DNA of 64,000 nucleotides from assembly GCF_023558375.1 (NCBI RefSeq), contig NZ_CP083761.1, positions 372,001 to 436,000 of the forward strand. The letters run 5' to 3'. This document shows, one piece after another, positions 1 through 7,387 of this stretch; position 1 is the stretch's first letter; every line of letters starts with the position of its first letter. The translations under genes were made by a program, and so were the position numbers. The notes under the pieces were generated by a model. The model saw only the letters and a list, made by a program, of their open reading frames with translations. It was not told the origin of the DNA and made no database searches. The stretch is from Chroococcidiopsis sp. CCMEE 29. GTDB taxonomy: Bacteria > Cyanobacteriota > Cyanobacteriia > Cyanobacteriales > Chroococcidiopsidaceae.

Positions 1-824
1 CTACTAACGAGTACACGCTGATGCAGTACAACTTCTCGCTCTTCTTCGGGTTAGCGGTGCAGATGTACGAGTCAACTTTAGTCTCCAACGATACACAATT
101 CGATCGGTTCGCGGAAGGTAACAAGAACGCCCTGACTGAGCAGCAGCAACAAGGTCTCGATATTTTCCAGACCAAGGGTTTGTGCATCAATTGTCACTCC
201 GGACCAGAATTCACTGCTGCTTCGGTTACAAGCGTGCAGGAGGAACCACTCGACCGGATGGAAGGCACAGCGGCAATCTATGACACCGGCTTCAATAACA
301 CTGCTGTAAGACCCACATTGGAAGATCTGGCTATAGGAGATGTCGATCCGTTCGGTAATCCGCTCTCCTTGTCGCGGCTCGCTCAAAGGGATGGCTCGAT
401 CAGCGCTAATGAACCAGTGGTTGCAGATGGAGGCTTCAAAGTGCCTGGACTGCGGAATGTGGAACTCACTGCTCCCTACTTCCACAACGGTGGACAATTG
501 ACTCTGCGGCAAGTGGTTGAGTTCTATAATCGAGGCGGGGACTTCGACAATGGTGAGGATCAAGATCCGGATATCCACCCCTTGCAGTTGTCTGAAGATG
601 AAATAGAGGCACTGGTTGCCTTCATGAAAGGGCTCACCGATGAGCGAGTCCGCTATCACAAAGCACCCTTCGACCACCCACAGATGTTCATCCCTAACGG
701 ACATCCAGGAGATGAGAAGTCTGTTACCAACGATGGCACCAGGAAAGCCACAGAAACGCTGCTGGAGATTCCTGCTGTTGGTCGTAATGGTCTCAATGTT
801 CCCCTGAAGAACTTCCTGGAATAG
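1..824 (+). CDS. Di-haem cytochrome c peroxidase / MauG-family protein, 3' part
   Basis: The reading frame is open to the left edge, so the start lies outside the window; the Met at 21 is probably internal. A c-type haem motif CINCH is encoded at 183-197. Further on is the family signature VPGLRNVELTAPYFHNG, followed by LRQVVEFYNRGG and a C-terminal EIEALVAFMKGLTD segment. These are typical of the C-terminal haem domain of bacterial di-haem peroxidases (periplasmic H2O2 reduction) and MauG-like proteins. The N-terminal haem domain and any signal peptide are not visible. The substrate cannot be told from this half; peroxidase is the default family assignment. Confidence 0.85.
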   Translation, partial: TNEYTLMQYNFSLFFGLAVQMYESTLVSNDTQFDRFAEGNKNALTEQQQQGLDIFQTKGLCINCHSGPEFTAASVTSVQEEPLDRMEGTAAIYDTGFNNTAVRPTLEDLAIGDVDPFGNPLSLSRLAQRDGSISANEPVVADGGFKVPGLRNVELTAPYFHNGGQLTLRQVVEFYNRGGDFDNGEDQDPDIHPLQLSEDEIEALVAFMKGLTDERVRYHKAPFDHPQMFIPNGHPGDEKSVTNDGTRKATETLLEIPAVGRNGLNVPLKNFLE

Positions 825-878
825 AGAATAATCATCTTACTGAATGGACCAAAAAGGGGCGAGGGGCGAGGAAGAGGA

Positions 879-958
879 CACGGTGACGCGGTGACGCGGG
901 GAATTTTCTCCCCCTGCTCCCTCTGCTTCCCCTGCTCCCCCTGCTTCCCCTGCTGCCT
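879..958. repeat. Low-complexity tandem repeats
   Basis: Two short repeats follow the peroxidase stop. GGTGACGCGGTGACGCGGGG (about 882-901) repeats a GTGACGCG unit. From about 909 a 9-bp unit of the type CCCCTGCTC/CCCCTGCTT is repeated about five times. The start of this tract (TTTTCTCCCCCTGCTCC) is found again at the 3' end of the AraC-type gene near 29504-29520. Such tracts are common between genes in filamentous and coccoid cyanobacteria. Confidence 0.75.
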
Positions 959-996
959 CAATAGGTAATCTTTGGGTGGAAACGGAGTAGTTGAGG

Positions 997-2826
997 TTAG
1001 CTAGAAGTTTCCAAAGGGGAGAAGTTGGGAGGCGCAGGGGTAGTTTCAGCTTCGTAAGTACTCACACAAACCCATTTATTAGCAATCGGCATCCGCCAAC
1101 CAGTGCCAAAAGCACGGTCAGTAATCTTCAATCCAGGGGGTGCTTGCCGCCTTTTAAATTCGGCACGAGCAACTAACTGAATTACGCGGTCTACAATAGC
1201 TGGATCGTAACCAGCTGCAACAACTTGAGCCGCAGATTGGTGATTATGAATTAAACGTTCCAAAATATCATCCAGAATGTCGTAGGGTGGCAGCGAGTCT
1301 TGATCGACTTGACCAGGTTTGAGTTCCGCACTAGGAGCCTTAGTGAGAATATTTTTAGGAATGAAAGGGAAGGAAGATTTCCCCTTGCCCTTTGAGTTAA
1401 GCCAGCGGCACAAAGAGTAGACACGGGTTTTGGGAACATCGGCAATCACGGCTAACCCACCGTTCATATCACCGTAGAGGGTGCAGTAGCCGACTGCCAT
1501 TTCTGACTTGTTACCTGTGGAGAGGAGGAGATAGCTAAACTTGTTAGAGATCGCCATTAACAAGTTGCCCCGAATCCGGGATTGAATATTTTCCTCTGCC
1601 AATCCAAAAGGAGTTCCAGCAAACAGATCAGCTAAGGTGTTGTCGTAGGCTTGCATTAACTCCCCTATTGGCAGGGTATGCGTTTGAATACCCAAATTTG
1701 CAGCTAATTGCTGGGCATCCTGAATTGAATGGTCAGAACTGTAAGGAGAAGGCATCAGTACACCCAGGACATTTTCTTGTCCTAGTGCTGCGGTAGCGAT
1801 CGCCGCCACCAATGAAGAATCAACCCCTCCACTCAATCCAATTACGACTTTAGAAAAGCCGCATTTACGGGTATAGTCTCGCACACCTAGTACAAGAGCC
1901 TGCCAGATCTCCTCATCTTCGCTTTCTGGCATCGGTGCTACTGAAGCCAGTTGTAAATCCCGCTTTTGCTCGTCAAATTCTACTACCAACAAATCCTTCT
2001 CGAAAGCACGGGCGCGGCATACTACCTCTCCAGCACGGTTAAATCCTACACTCGCTCCATCAAAAATTAGGTCATCATTCGCCGCTACCTGATTAGCATA
2101 GAGGACTGGTTGTCGATAACGAATAGCAGCATGTTGCAGCATTGCTTCCCTTAGTCGCTGCTTGCCGACACTGTAGGGCGAAGCCGATAAATTCACAATT
2201 AGATCAACACCCAGAGTTGCCAATTCATCAATCGGACTAACTGCATAGTTACGCTTTCCCCAAAACTCCTCATCATTCCACAGGTCTTCACAGATCGTGA
2301 CACCAATCGTCAGGGGCGAGGGGCGTAGACGCGCAAGCGGCTTCTCGAAGAGTGGGACGAGGGATGAGGGATGTTCTTCTAGTTCTCCACTCCTCACTTC
2401 TATAGCGAAGGAGTTGGCTTGAAGACCGGGTTCAAAGTAGCGGTGTTCATCAAATACGTCGTAAGTAGGCAACAACCGCTTGTGAAAAATTTGCTGTACC
2501 TTGCCCTGCTCTAACCAAGCAATGCTGTTAAATAAAGGTTTACCACCGAAAGAAAGCGATCGCTCATTTCGTTCAATGCAACCGACTAAAACAGCTATTT
2601 GGGGCGGTAAATCCCTTGCCAACTGTTGTAAACTATTCCTCATTGCCTCTACAAAACTGGGGTTTAGTAGCAAATCTCGTGGTGGATAACCACACAGAGA
2701 AAGTTCAGGCGTTAATAACAGACGTACATCCTGCTTAACCGCCTGTTCAGCTGCTGCCAATATCTGTTGGGCATTGCCAGTTAAATCACCAATCGTAGGA
2801 TTGAGTTGAGCGATCGCAAGTTTCAT
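997..2826 (-). CDS. nadE: Glutamine-dependent NAD+ synthetase
   Basis: Final step of NAD synthesis: ATP-dependent amidation of nicotinate adenine dinucleotide using glutamine. The N-terminal nitrilase-type glutaminase domain has a recognisable Glu-Lys-Cys triad (E41 in LTPELSLCGYPP, K116 in FHKRLLPTYD, C179 in GVTICEDLW). The C-terminal synthetase domain has the P-loop SGGVDSS. The length (609 aa) is above the usual 550-580. Two stretches look like additions: residues about 143-172, rich in Glu, Pro and Leu, between the strand ending SFAIEV and IGVTICEDLW; and a short KGKGKSSF segment near residue 485. The first coincides with repeat-like DNA (see findings). The gene lies 33 bp downstream of the chorismate-mutase-like gene, in a minus-strand NAD cluster. 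Confidence 0.96.
   Translation of the reverse strand: MKLAIAQLNPTIGDLTGNAQQILAAAEQAVKQDVRLLLTPELSLCGYPPRDLLLNPSFVEAMRNSLQQLARDLPPQIAVLVGCIERNERSLSFGGKPLFNSIAWLEQGKVQQIFHKRLLPTYDVFDEHRYFEPGLQANSFAIEVRSGELEEHPSSLVPLFEKPLARLRPSPLTIGVTICEDLWNDEEFWGKRNYAVSPIDELATLGVDLIVNLSASPYSVGKQRLREAMLQHAAIRYRQPVLYANQVAANDDLIFDGASVGFNRAGEVVCRARAFEKDLLVVEFDEQKRDLQLASVAPMPESEDEEIWQALVLGVRDYTRKCGFSKVVIGLSGGVDSSLVAAIATAALGQENVLGVLMPSPYSSDHSIQDAQQLAANLGIQTHTLPIGELMQAYDNTLADLFAGTPFGLAEENIQSRIRGNLLMAISNKFSYLLLSTGNKSEMAVGYCTLYGDMNGGLAVIADVPKTRVYSLCRWLNSKGKGKSSFPFIPKNILTKAPSAELKPGQVDQDSLPPYDILDDILERLIHNHQSAAQVVAAGYDPAIVDRVIQLVARAEFKRRQAPPGLKITDRAFGTGWRMPIANKWVCVSTYEAETTPAPPNFSPLETSS
2311..2400 (-). repeat. Repeat-like insertion inside nadE
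   Basis: The DNA here reads GGGGCGAGGGGCGTAGACGC, then a GCAAGCGGCTTCTCGAAGAG palindromic part, then GGGACGAGGGATGAGGG. This resembles cyanobacterial intergenic repeats rather than coding sequence. It is read in frame as about 30 residues that other NadE proteins, as far as I recall, lack, just before the catalytic cysteine motif. The edges are approximate. Confidence 0.55.
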
Positions 2827-2859
2827 ATTGTCAGCAAATTATAGTCAAATTAACGCTTA

Positions 2860-3171
2860 TTAAGCTAGATAATCTTCAGGCTTAGATTGCCAATCTTTCA
2901 ATTCTTCTTGAATGAAATAATTCACCAAATCTTGGTAGATTTTTTCAATTACATCTGGGTTTAAACCTTCTGCTTCTGCCCATATTCGTCGTTGCTTCAA
3001 CATAGACTTAAATCTTTCTGGTGCTTTTACACTCGCTTCATTAGTCTTGAACTTGGATGCAGCTTTAACGTATTCAAACCTTTTACCAAAAGCAGCAACT
3101 ATTTGACGATCAACTCTATCAATTTCAAAGCGTATATCCTGTATATTCAAGCACTCATTTGGAGGTTTCAT
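2860..3171 (-). CDS. Chorismate mutase / isochorismate pyruvate lyase-like (PchB/AroQ fold)
   Basis: A 103-residue all-helical AroQ-type protein. It follows Pseudomonas PchB nearly residue for residue: an IRFEIDRVDRQIVAAFGKRFEYVKAASKFK helix (read as two parts), APERF, and WAEAEGLNPDVIEKIYQDLVNYFI. The basic active-site residues known in PchB (Arg14, Arg31, Lys42) are present at the same numbers. The residue I align with PchB Gln90 is Glu here (IQEEL). Possible reactions are chorismate to prephenate or isochorismate to salicylate plus pyruvate; the sequence does not decide. No isochorismate synthase is in the window. It sits between the NrtR-like gene (84 bp) and nadE (33 bp), so it may simply ride in the NAD operon. 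Confidence 0.85.
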   Translation of the reverse strand: MKPPNECLNIQDIRFEIDRVDRQIVAAFGKRFEYVKAASKFKTNEASVKAPERFKSMLKQRRIWAEAEGLNPDVIEKIYQDLVNYFIQEELKDWQSKPEDYLA

Positions 3172-3255
3172 ACTGGCATTATGAATATTGATTAACTTCA
3201 GATTTTTACTTTGCGCTTCCTTGGTGTTTAAACTTAGAACTATGGGTTTTTATGG

Positions 3256-4002
3256 TTAAATAAACACCAAAGGCTTATCCTTAAATGGTGCAAAAGCTTC
3301 CGCATCAAACCGATACAAACTAGCTGGACGACCTGCCCCCCGCGACACCTTCAAACCTGTATCGCACAAGAACCCTAACTTTAGTAGACGCGCTCGGAAA
3401 TTAGAATAATCAGAAAAATTTTCCCCTAACACAGTGGTGTAAAGCTGATAAAGGTCACTCAAAGTAAAAACTTCTGGTAACACGTCAAAAGCAACCGGGC
3501 TATACTCCAACTTATTTCGCAGACGCTGATGTCCATAGGACAAAATCCGGTTGTGGTCAAAAGCCAATTGCGGCACCTCCTTAACTGGATACCAAGCAAT
3601 GCCACTCACTCCATCAGCAATCAACTCCGCTTCTTCAAACCCTACCAACGCAAAGTAACTGACTGATAGATAACGTACTCCGTAACCACCGATGGCTTCA
3701 CGCGGGTCTCGATTCGGTTCTCCAAAGGTATATAACTGCTCTAGATAGAGATTATTTACTCTAATTTTCTCTGCCAAAATTCGGTAAGCCGCATCTTCTA
3801 GTGACTCTCCTTGGCGTAGTAAGGTACCAGGAAGACCCCACTGACCTAAGAACGGTTCCTGATGCCTCATCACCAACAGCACTAACAGCCGATTTTGTGC
3901 GGTATCAACGGAGAAAATCACGTTATCAACTCCGACTTTGAAATCAGCTAATATCTGTGGCTTTACCGGATCTGCAATTTTTCTTTGGATGCGTGCTGGC
4001 AT
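3256..4002 (-). CDS. nrtR: NrtR-like Nudix-family transcriptional regulator of NAD metabolism
   Basis: The N-terminal Nudix fold (residues about 20-150) is followed by a C-terminal winged-helix region (about 160-240, DVLPEVFTLSDLYQLYTTVLGENFSDYSNFRARLL). The Nudix box is degenerate: GESLEDAAYRILAEKIRVNN has Ile-Leu and Lys where the catalytic RE..EE glutamates belong. Hydrolase loss of this kind is typical of NrtR regulators, which sense ADP-ribose and repress NAD genes; Synechocystis slr1690 is the characterised cyanobacterial relative. The start overlaps the end of nadD by 40 bp, so the two are translationally linked. A hydrolase role (ADP-ribose pyrophosphatase) is the alternative but less likely given the box. 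Confidence 0.85.
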   Translation of the reverse strand: MPARIQRKIADPVKPQILADFKVGVDNVIFSVDTAQNRLLVLLVMRHQEPFLGQWGLPGTLLRQGESLEDAAYRILAEKIRVNNLYLEQLYTFGEPNRDPREAIGGYGVRYLSVSYFALVGFEEAELIADGVSGIAWYPVKEVPQLAFDHNRILSYGHQRLRNKLEYSPVAFDVLPEVFTLSDLYQLYTTVLGENFSDYSNFRARLLKLGFLCDTGLKVSRGAGRPASLYRFDAEAFAPFKDKPLVFI

Positions 4003-4565
4003 TTGTACAAATGCTTTCGATGAATATACGCCTCAATTAGCGGCGTTATGGCTTCTGGGTCTCCACTTTCACGATACGCTGTAGAGGAAACATTTGGGGC
4101 GGTCATGTCGGCGATCGCCAGCTTTCCCCCCATTTGTCTCAGCTGCTCTAGCTCCTTCTCTTGTATGGCATATCCTGGCCGAGGCACTACCAGTAGTTGA
4201 ACTTGCCGCAACAAATCTTCAACTCGATACCAACGCGGTAGCTGACTTACTAAATCTGAACCGACTACTAGCGTCAACTCGGCATCCGTTCCCCAGATCT
4301 CTTTAGCTTTTGCCACTGTTTCTAATGTTCTGTGGCTACTCAGTACTGGGTGTAAACCGATATTCTTCTGTAACGGTTCCATCTCTTCAATCATCAACCG
4401 CAGCATCGCTACCCGATGTTCTAGCGGTGTCTGGTGAGACTTAAACGGATTATCTGCTGCCCAAACCGCTACCAAACCATAACGCTCAGACAGCCAGCTA
4501 AGAATCGCCTGGTGCCCAGCAGTTGGCGGATCAGCACTCGTACCAAAAAGAGCAATCTTAACCAT
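3963..4565 (-). CDS. nadD: Nicotinate-nucleotide adenylyltransferase
   Basis: Transfers AMP from ATP to nicotinate mononucleotide, giving the substrate of NadE. The protein opens with the nucleotidyltransferase motif IALFGTSADPPTAGH, where TAGH is the HxGH equivalent, and ends with the second signature SSTAYRES (ISSTxxR type). The length of 200 aa is normal. The ATG lies one base after the stop of the phosphoribosyltransferase gene, and the gene overlaps the regulator by 40 bp. This gives a compact salvage operon, pncB-nadD-nrtR. Confidence 0.95.
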   Translation of the reverse strand: MVKIALFGTSADPPTAGHQAILSWLSERYGLVAVWAADNPFKSHQTPLEHRVAMLRLMIEEMEPLQKNIGLHPVLSSHRTLETVAKAKEIWGTDAELTLVVGSDLVSQLPRWYRVEDLLRQVQLLVVPRPGYAIQEKELEQLRQMGGKLAIADMTAPNVSSTAYRESGDPEAITPLIEAYIHRKHLYKCQHASKEKLQIR

Positions 4566-4595
4566 TTTAGATTTTAGATTTTGGATTTTTCTGTC
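4565..4595. repeat. Heptameric AAAATCC/AAAATCT repeat at the pncB-nadD junction
   Basis: TTTTAGATTTTAGATTTTGG and neighbouring bases are a short tandem repeat of the cyanobacterial STRR type (7-bp period). It encodes the last residues of the upstream enzyme (PKSKI) and runs up to the nadD start. The same unit occurs at 6075-6094, 22285-22305, 23517-23541 and 55522-55542. Confidence 0.8.
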
Positions 4596-6000
4596 TTCTT
4601 AGCTGGGTTTGTTGAATTAGTTCCTGCAAAGAATCAGAGATTTTTACTCTCCCCGGCATCGGATTGTCTAAATTTCTCACCTCGGCTGGCAAACTAGCAA
4701 CAGAAGCCGCTGTACGTTCGCGAATCTGGGCCAAACTCTCTGGCTGCTGCATCCTTTGACCCTGCTTAACGACTAGCTGTAACAAAGGTTGCTCTCCCAC
4801 AGGGCTTTCTGTGACTAATCCCAAACGGTCTGCTTTAACCTGCCCTGCGGCAAAGGAGCGAAAAATCTGCTTGCGACCCGGATACGTCAACTTACCACTT
4901 GATTCCTTCATCACTGGGATGCCATCAATTTCAACCAGTTTGTAGATTCCATTCACAGGCGTTCCTGTAACCAGTTGTGTTCCCAGTCCGTAGCCATCAA
5001 TGCAAGCTCCATCTGCCTTTAGTTTGGCAATCTTCCACTCATCTAAGTCACCACTGGCAAGGATTGGCACACCCGGAAGTAGCGATCGCACCTGCTGCGA
5101 CAATGTCACCAAATCGCCAGAATCCAAACGGACTCCAGCTAACTGGATTTCCCCTGCGTCTAACCGTTCTGCCAATCGTTTGGCAGCAGCGATCGGATCG
5201 TAAGTATCAATCAACAACGGTGCCCCTGGAAAATAGCGATGGAAAGCAGTAAAAGCTTGCGCCTCACTACCTTGAGTTGCGGCGATCGCCATCACCAAAG
5301 AATGAGCCATCGTCCCAGTTGGCTTCTGACCGAGTCGGAGAGCTGCCAATACATTAGACGTTGCATCCAATCCAGCTGCCAGTGCTGCCCGTGCTGCCCA
5401 TAAAGATGCCTGAGGACTAAACGCGCGTCTTGTCCCAAATTCTAATAGCTTTGCTTGAGGTCCCGCCACATCTCGAAGACGAGCTGCCCGCGTTGCCACT
5501 AAAGTTTGATAGTTCAGTGTATTCAGTAGATAAGTTTCTACCAGTTGAGCTTGCCAAAGTGGAGCTTCCACGCGTAATAGCGGCTCTTTAGCAAAAACTG
5601 CTGTCCCTTCCGGTACTGCCCAAACATCCCCAGTAAAACGTGCCTCAGCTAGTAGTGACCAAAATCGCTCTGGAGCTTGAGCAAAAATCCCAGTTGCTTG
5701 CAAAGCAGCCAGCTGGGAGGAGCTGAAACGAAACCGCTCTAAATATTCCAATACCTGCGCCAGTCCCATAGCAATTAAATAACCAAAGTTATCTGGCAAT
5801 CGGCGCACAAATAGCTCAAAGCTTGCCCATCGCTGCTCCAGAGCTTCGCCTGTGTAGCAAGCTGCCATCGTCAGTTGGTAAAGGTCGGTCAAGAGGCTGT
5901 AATCCTCAGAAGTCAACGCGAGTTCTTGGTCTTCTCCGCTTTCCTGTGGCTGAAGATTTTTACGTTGCAGATAGTCGTACTCAAGGGAAGTCGTCATCAA
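4567..6000 (-). CDS. pncB: Nicotinate phosphoribosyltransferase
   Basis: Salvages nicotinate to nicotinate mononucleotide with PRPP. Family landmarks are LLTDLYQLTMAACY at the N-terminus, LEFGTRRAFSPQ, GLDATSNVLAA with the G-T-x-A-H-S active-site segment, LLIDTYDP and GVRLDSGDL. Length is 477 aa. It is the first gene of the operon with nadD and the NrtR-like regulator. A Shine-Dalgarno-like AGGAAG lies just upstream of ATGATG; either ATG could be used. The last five residues (PKSKI) are encoded by a heptameric repeat, so the natural C-terminus has probably been extended by repeat sequence. Confidence 0.94.
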   Translation of the reverse strand: MMTTSLEYDYLQRKNLQPQESGEDQELALTSEDYSLLTDLYQLTMAACYTGEALEQRWASFELFVRRLPDNFGYLIAMGLAQVLEYLERFRFSSSQLAALQATGIFAQAPERFWSLLAEARFTGDVWAVPEGTAVFAKEPLLRVEAPLWQAQLVETYLLNTLNYQTLVATRAARLRDVAGPQAKLLEFGTRRAFSPQASLWAARAALAAGLDATSNVLAALRLGQKPTGTMAHSLVMAIAATQGSEAQAFTAFHRYFPGAPLLIDTYDPIAAAKRLAERLDAGEIQLAGVRLDSGDLVTLSQQVRSLLPGVPILASGDLDEWKIAKLKADGACIDGYGLGTQLVTGTPVNGIYKLVEIDGIPVMKESSGKLTYPGRKQIFRSFAAGQVKADRLGLVTESPVGEQPLLQLVVKQGQRMQQPESLAQIRERTAASVASLPAEVRNLDNPMPGRVKISDSLQELIQQTQLRRQKNPKSKI

Positions 6001-6029
6001 GCAGCTTCCTATGGAGAGTCGGTGCTTTA

Positions 6030-6057
6030 ATTATAGTAGGTTTTACCAAAACCCTAC
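6030..6057 (-). promoter_or_regulatory. pncB promoter with palindromic candidate operator
   Basis: On the minus strand TATAAT (6030-6035) sits about 30 bp before the pncB start. Directly upstream is an imperfect palindrome, GTAGGTTTTACCAAAACCCTAC on the plus strand at 6036-6057 (read as GTAGGTTTTACC and AAAACCCTAC). The palindrome covers the -35/spacer region, where a repressor would act. Since the operon encodes an NrtR-like repressor, this is a candidate NrtR site; the assignment is inference. Confidence 0.5.
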
Positions 6058-6095
6058 CAACTTTTGCCCTTTACGATCTAAAATCTAAAATCGCT

Positions 6096-7214
6096 TTAGC
6101 CTCCAATTCCGGTAAGACGCTTAAGCGCGCGTCCAGCAACGTCGCCATAACGCATTTCACCACAAAGGATCTGCCCCATTCGCTCAGTGGCAGAGGGACG
6201 CTTGACACCTACTCTGTAACCAATACCAGGAATGCGGTAAAATACCCCAGCTAAACGCTGTGCCCATGCCATATCAGAACCCCATTGTTCGCTGATCACC
6301 TCGGTGTATTTTTCTAGGGCATCAAGATCGCCAGCGATCGCTTGGTCAATCGCTTCAGCAGCCTTCAAACCACTAAAAATCGAGGGGCGAATGCCTTCTG
6401 CAGTCATTGGGTCAACTACACAAGCCGCTTCCCCAGCCAAAACCGCATTTTGGGTATGCAGCTTTTGATTACCATCCCAGAGACACAGGGGATGACCATA
6501 CTGCTTACAAGTTTTGAGATCTACGCCAAACAGTGTGGCATATTCACCCAAAATCTTCTTAAAGTCCTGTCCTTCACCACCTCGGAATGTGCCGATGCCA
6601 ATCGAATAGCCATCAGCCTTGGGAAAATTCCAAATATAGCCGTTTTTGACCATGCCAAACTCAAAGTGGGCAATGTGACCATTTTCTACCTGAGCTGGTG
6701 CTTCAGCTTCTAAGGCTCCACCTAAGCGACGTTTGCGTTCTTTGAAACCTAGCCATTTTGCCATTGAGCCTTTGGCTCCATCTGCCGCAATTAGGTAACG
6801 ACCCGCAAAAATTCCGCTGGCTGTGTTTACCTGCCAATGGTCACTCTGAAACTCAATTCCCTGGACTTCGGTGTCATCCTTAAGTTCAGCTCCCTGTTTT
6901 TGCGCCTGCTGGATCAGGAAGTGGTCGAAGATGTCCCGCCGCACCATCCACATCGGCTCTGGTGTTTTCAGTTTTGCTTGCACGGGATCGTCCATTTTCC
7001 AGGTGTAGCGAATCGTGTTCACCTTAACGGAAATCGCTGGGGAAAAGTCAAAGTCAAACCATTTGGCGATCGCTGGTGACACTCCACCACCACAAGGCTT
7101 ATACCTTGGCAGCGATGCTTTTTCCAAAACTAAAACAGAACGTCCCCGCTTTGCTAAGTGATAGGCAGCTGTTCCACCCGCTGGACCTGCGCCGACGATG
7201 ATGCAATCATACAT
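6096..7214 (-). CDS. Geranylgeranyl reductase-family FAD-dependent oxidoreductase
   Basis: The N-terminal Rossmann FAD-binding motif is MYDCIIVGAGPAGGTAAYHL, followed by VLEKASLPRYKPCGGGVSP, the PCGGG signature of the geranylgeranyl reductase family. A second FAD motif is AVLAGEAACVVDPMTAEGIRPSIFSG. Members reduce isoprenoid chains (chlorophyll, quinone or archaeal-type lipids); ChlP is the best known, but this protein could be a paralogue with another substrate. I chose the ATG at 7214 because the fold starts immediately there; an upstream ATG at 7235 adds seven residues. It is separated from pncB by an STRR repeat and has its own promoter region (7215-7387). Confidence 0.85.
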   Translation of the reverse strand: MYDCIIVGAGPAGGTAAYHLAKRGRSVLVLEKASLPRYKPCGGGVSPAIAKWFDFDFSPAISVKVNTIRYTWKMDDPVQAKLKTPEPMWMVRRDIFDHFLIQQAQKQGAELKDDTEVQGIEFQSDHWQVNTASGIFAGRYLIAADGAKGSMAKWLGFKERKRRLGGALEAEAPAQVENGHIAHFEFGMVKNGYIWNFPKADGYSIGIGTFRGGEGQDFKKILGEYATLFGVDLKTCKQYGHPLCLWDGNQKLHTQNAVLAGEAACVVDPMTAEGIRPSIFSGLKAAEAIDQAIAGDLDALEKYTEVISEQWGSDMAWAQRLAGVFYRIPGIGYRVGVKRPSATERMGQILCGEMRYGDVAGRALKRLTGIGG

Positions 7215-7387
7215 AAGCCTGGAATTTTGCTCCAAAGTTCTACGTTATCAGGGCAGATAGTCTGAAAAGACTTTAACTATTTTGCCCGGTTACTGCACAA
7301 AAACTCACAGCAATTTAGTCCCACATCCAGAACCCTACCGATCAAACTTGTTAAGGCTAAGATAACACCTCTAGGCTCAAGGCTCCT

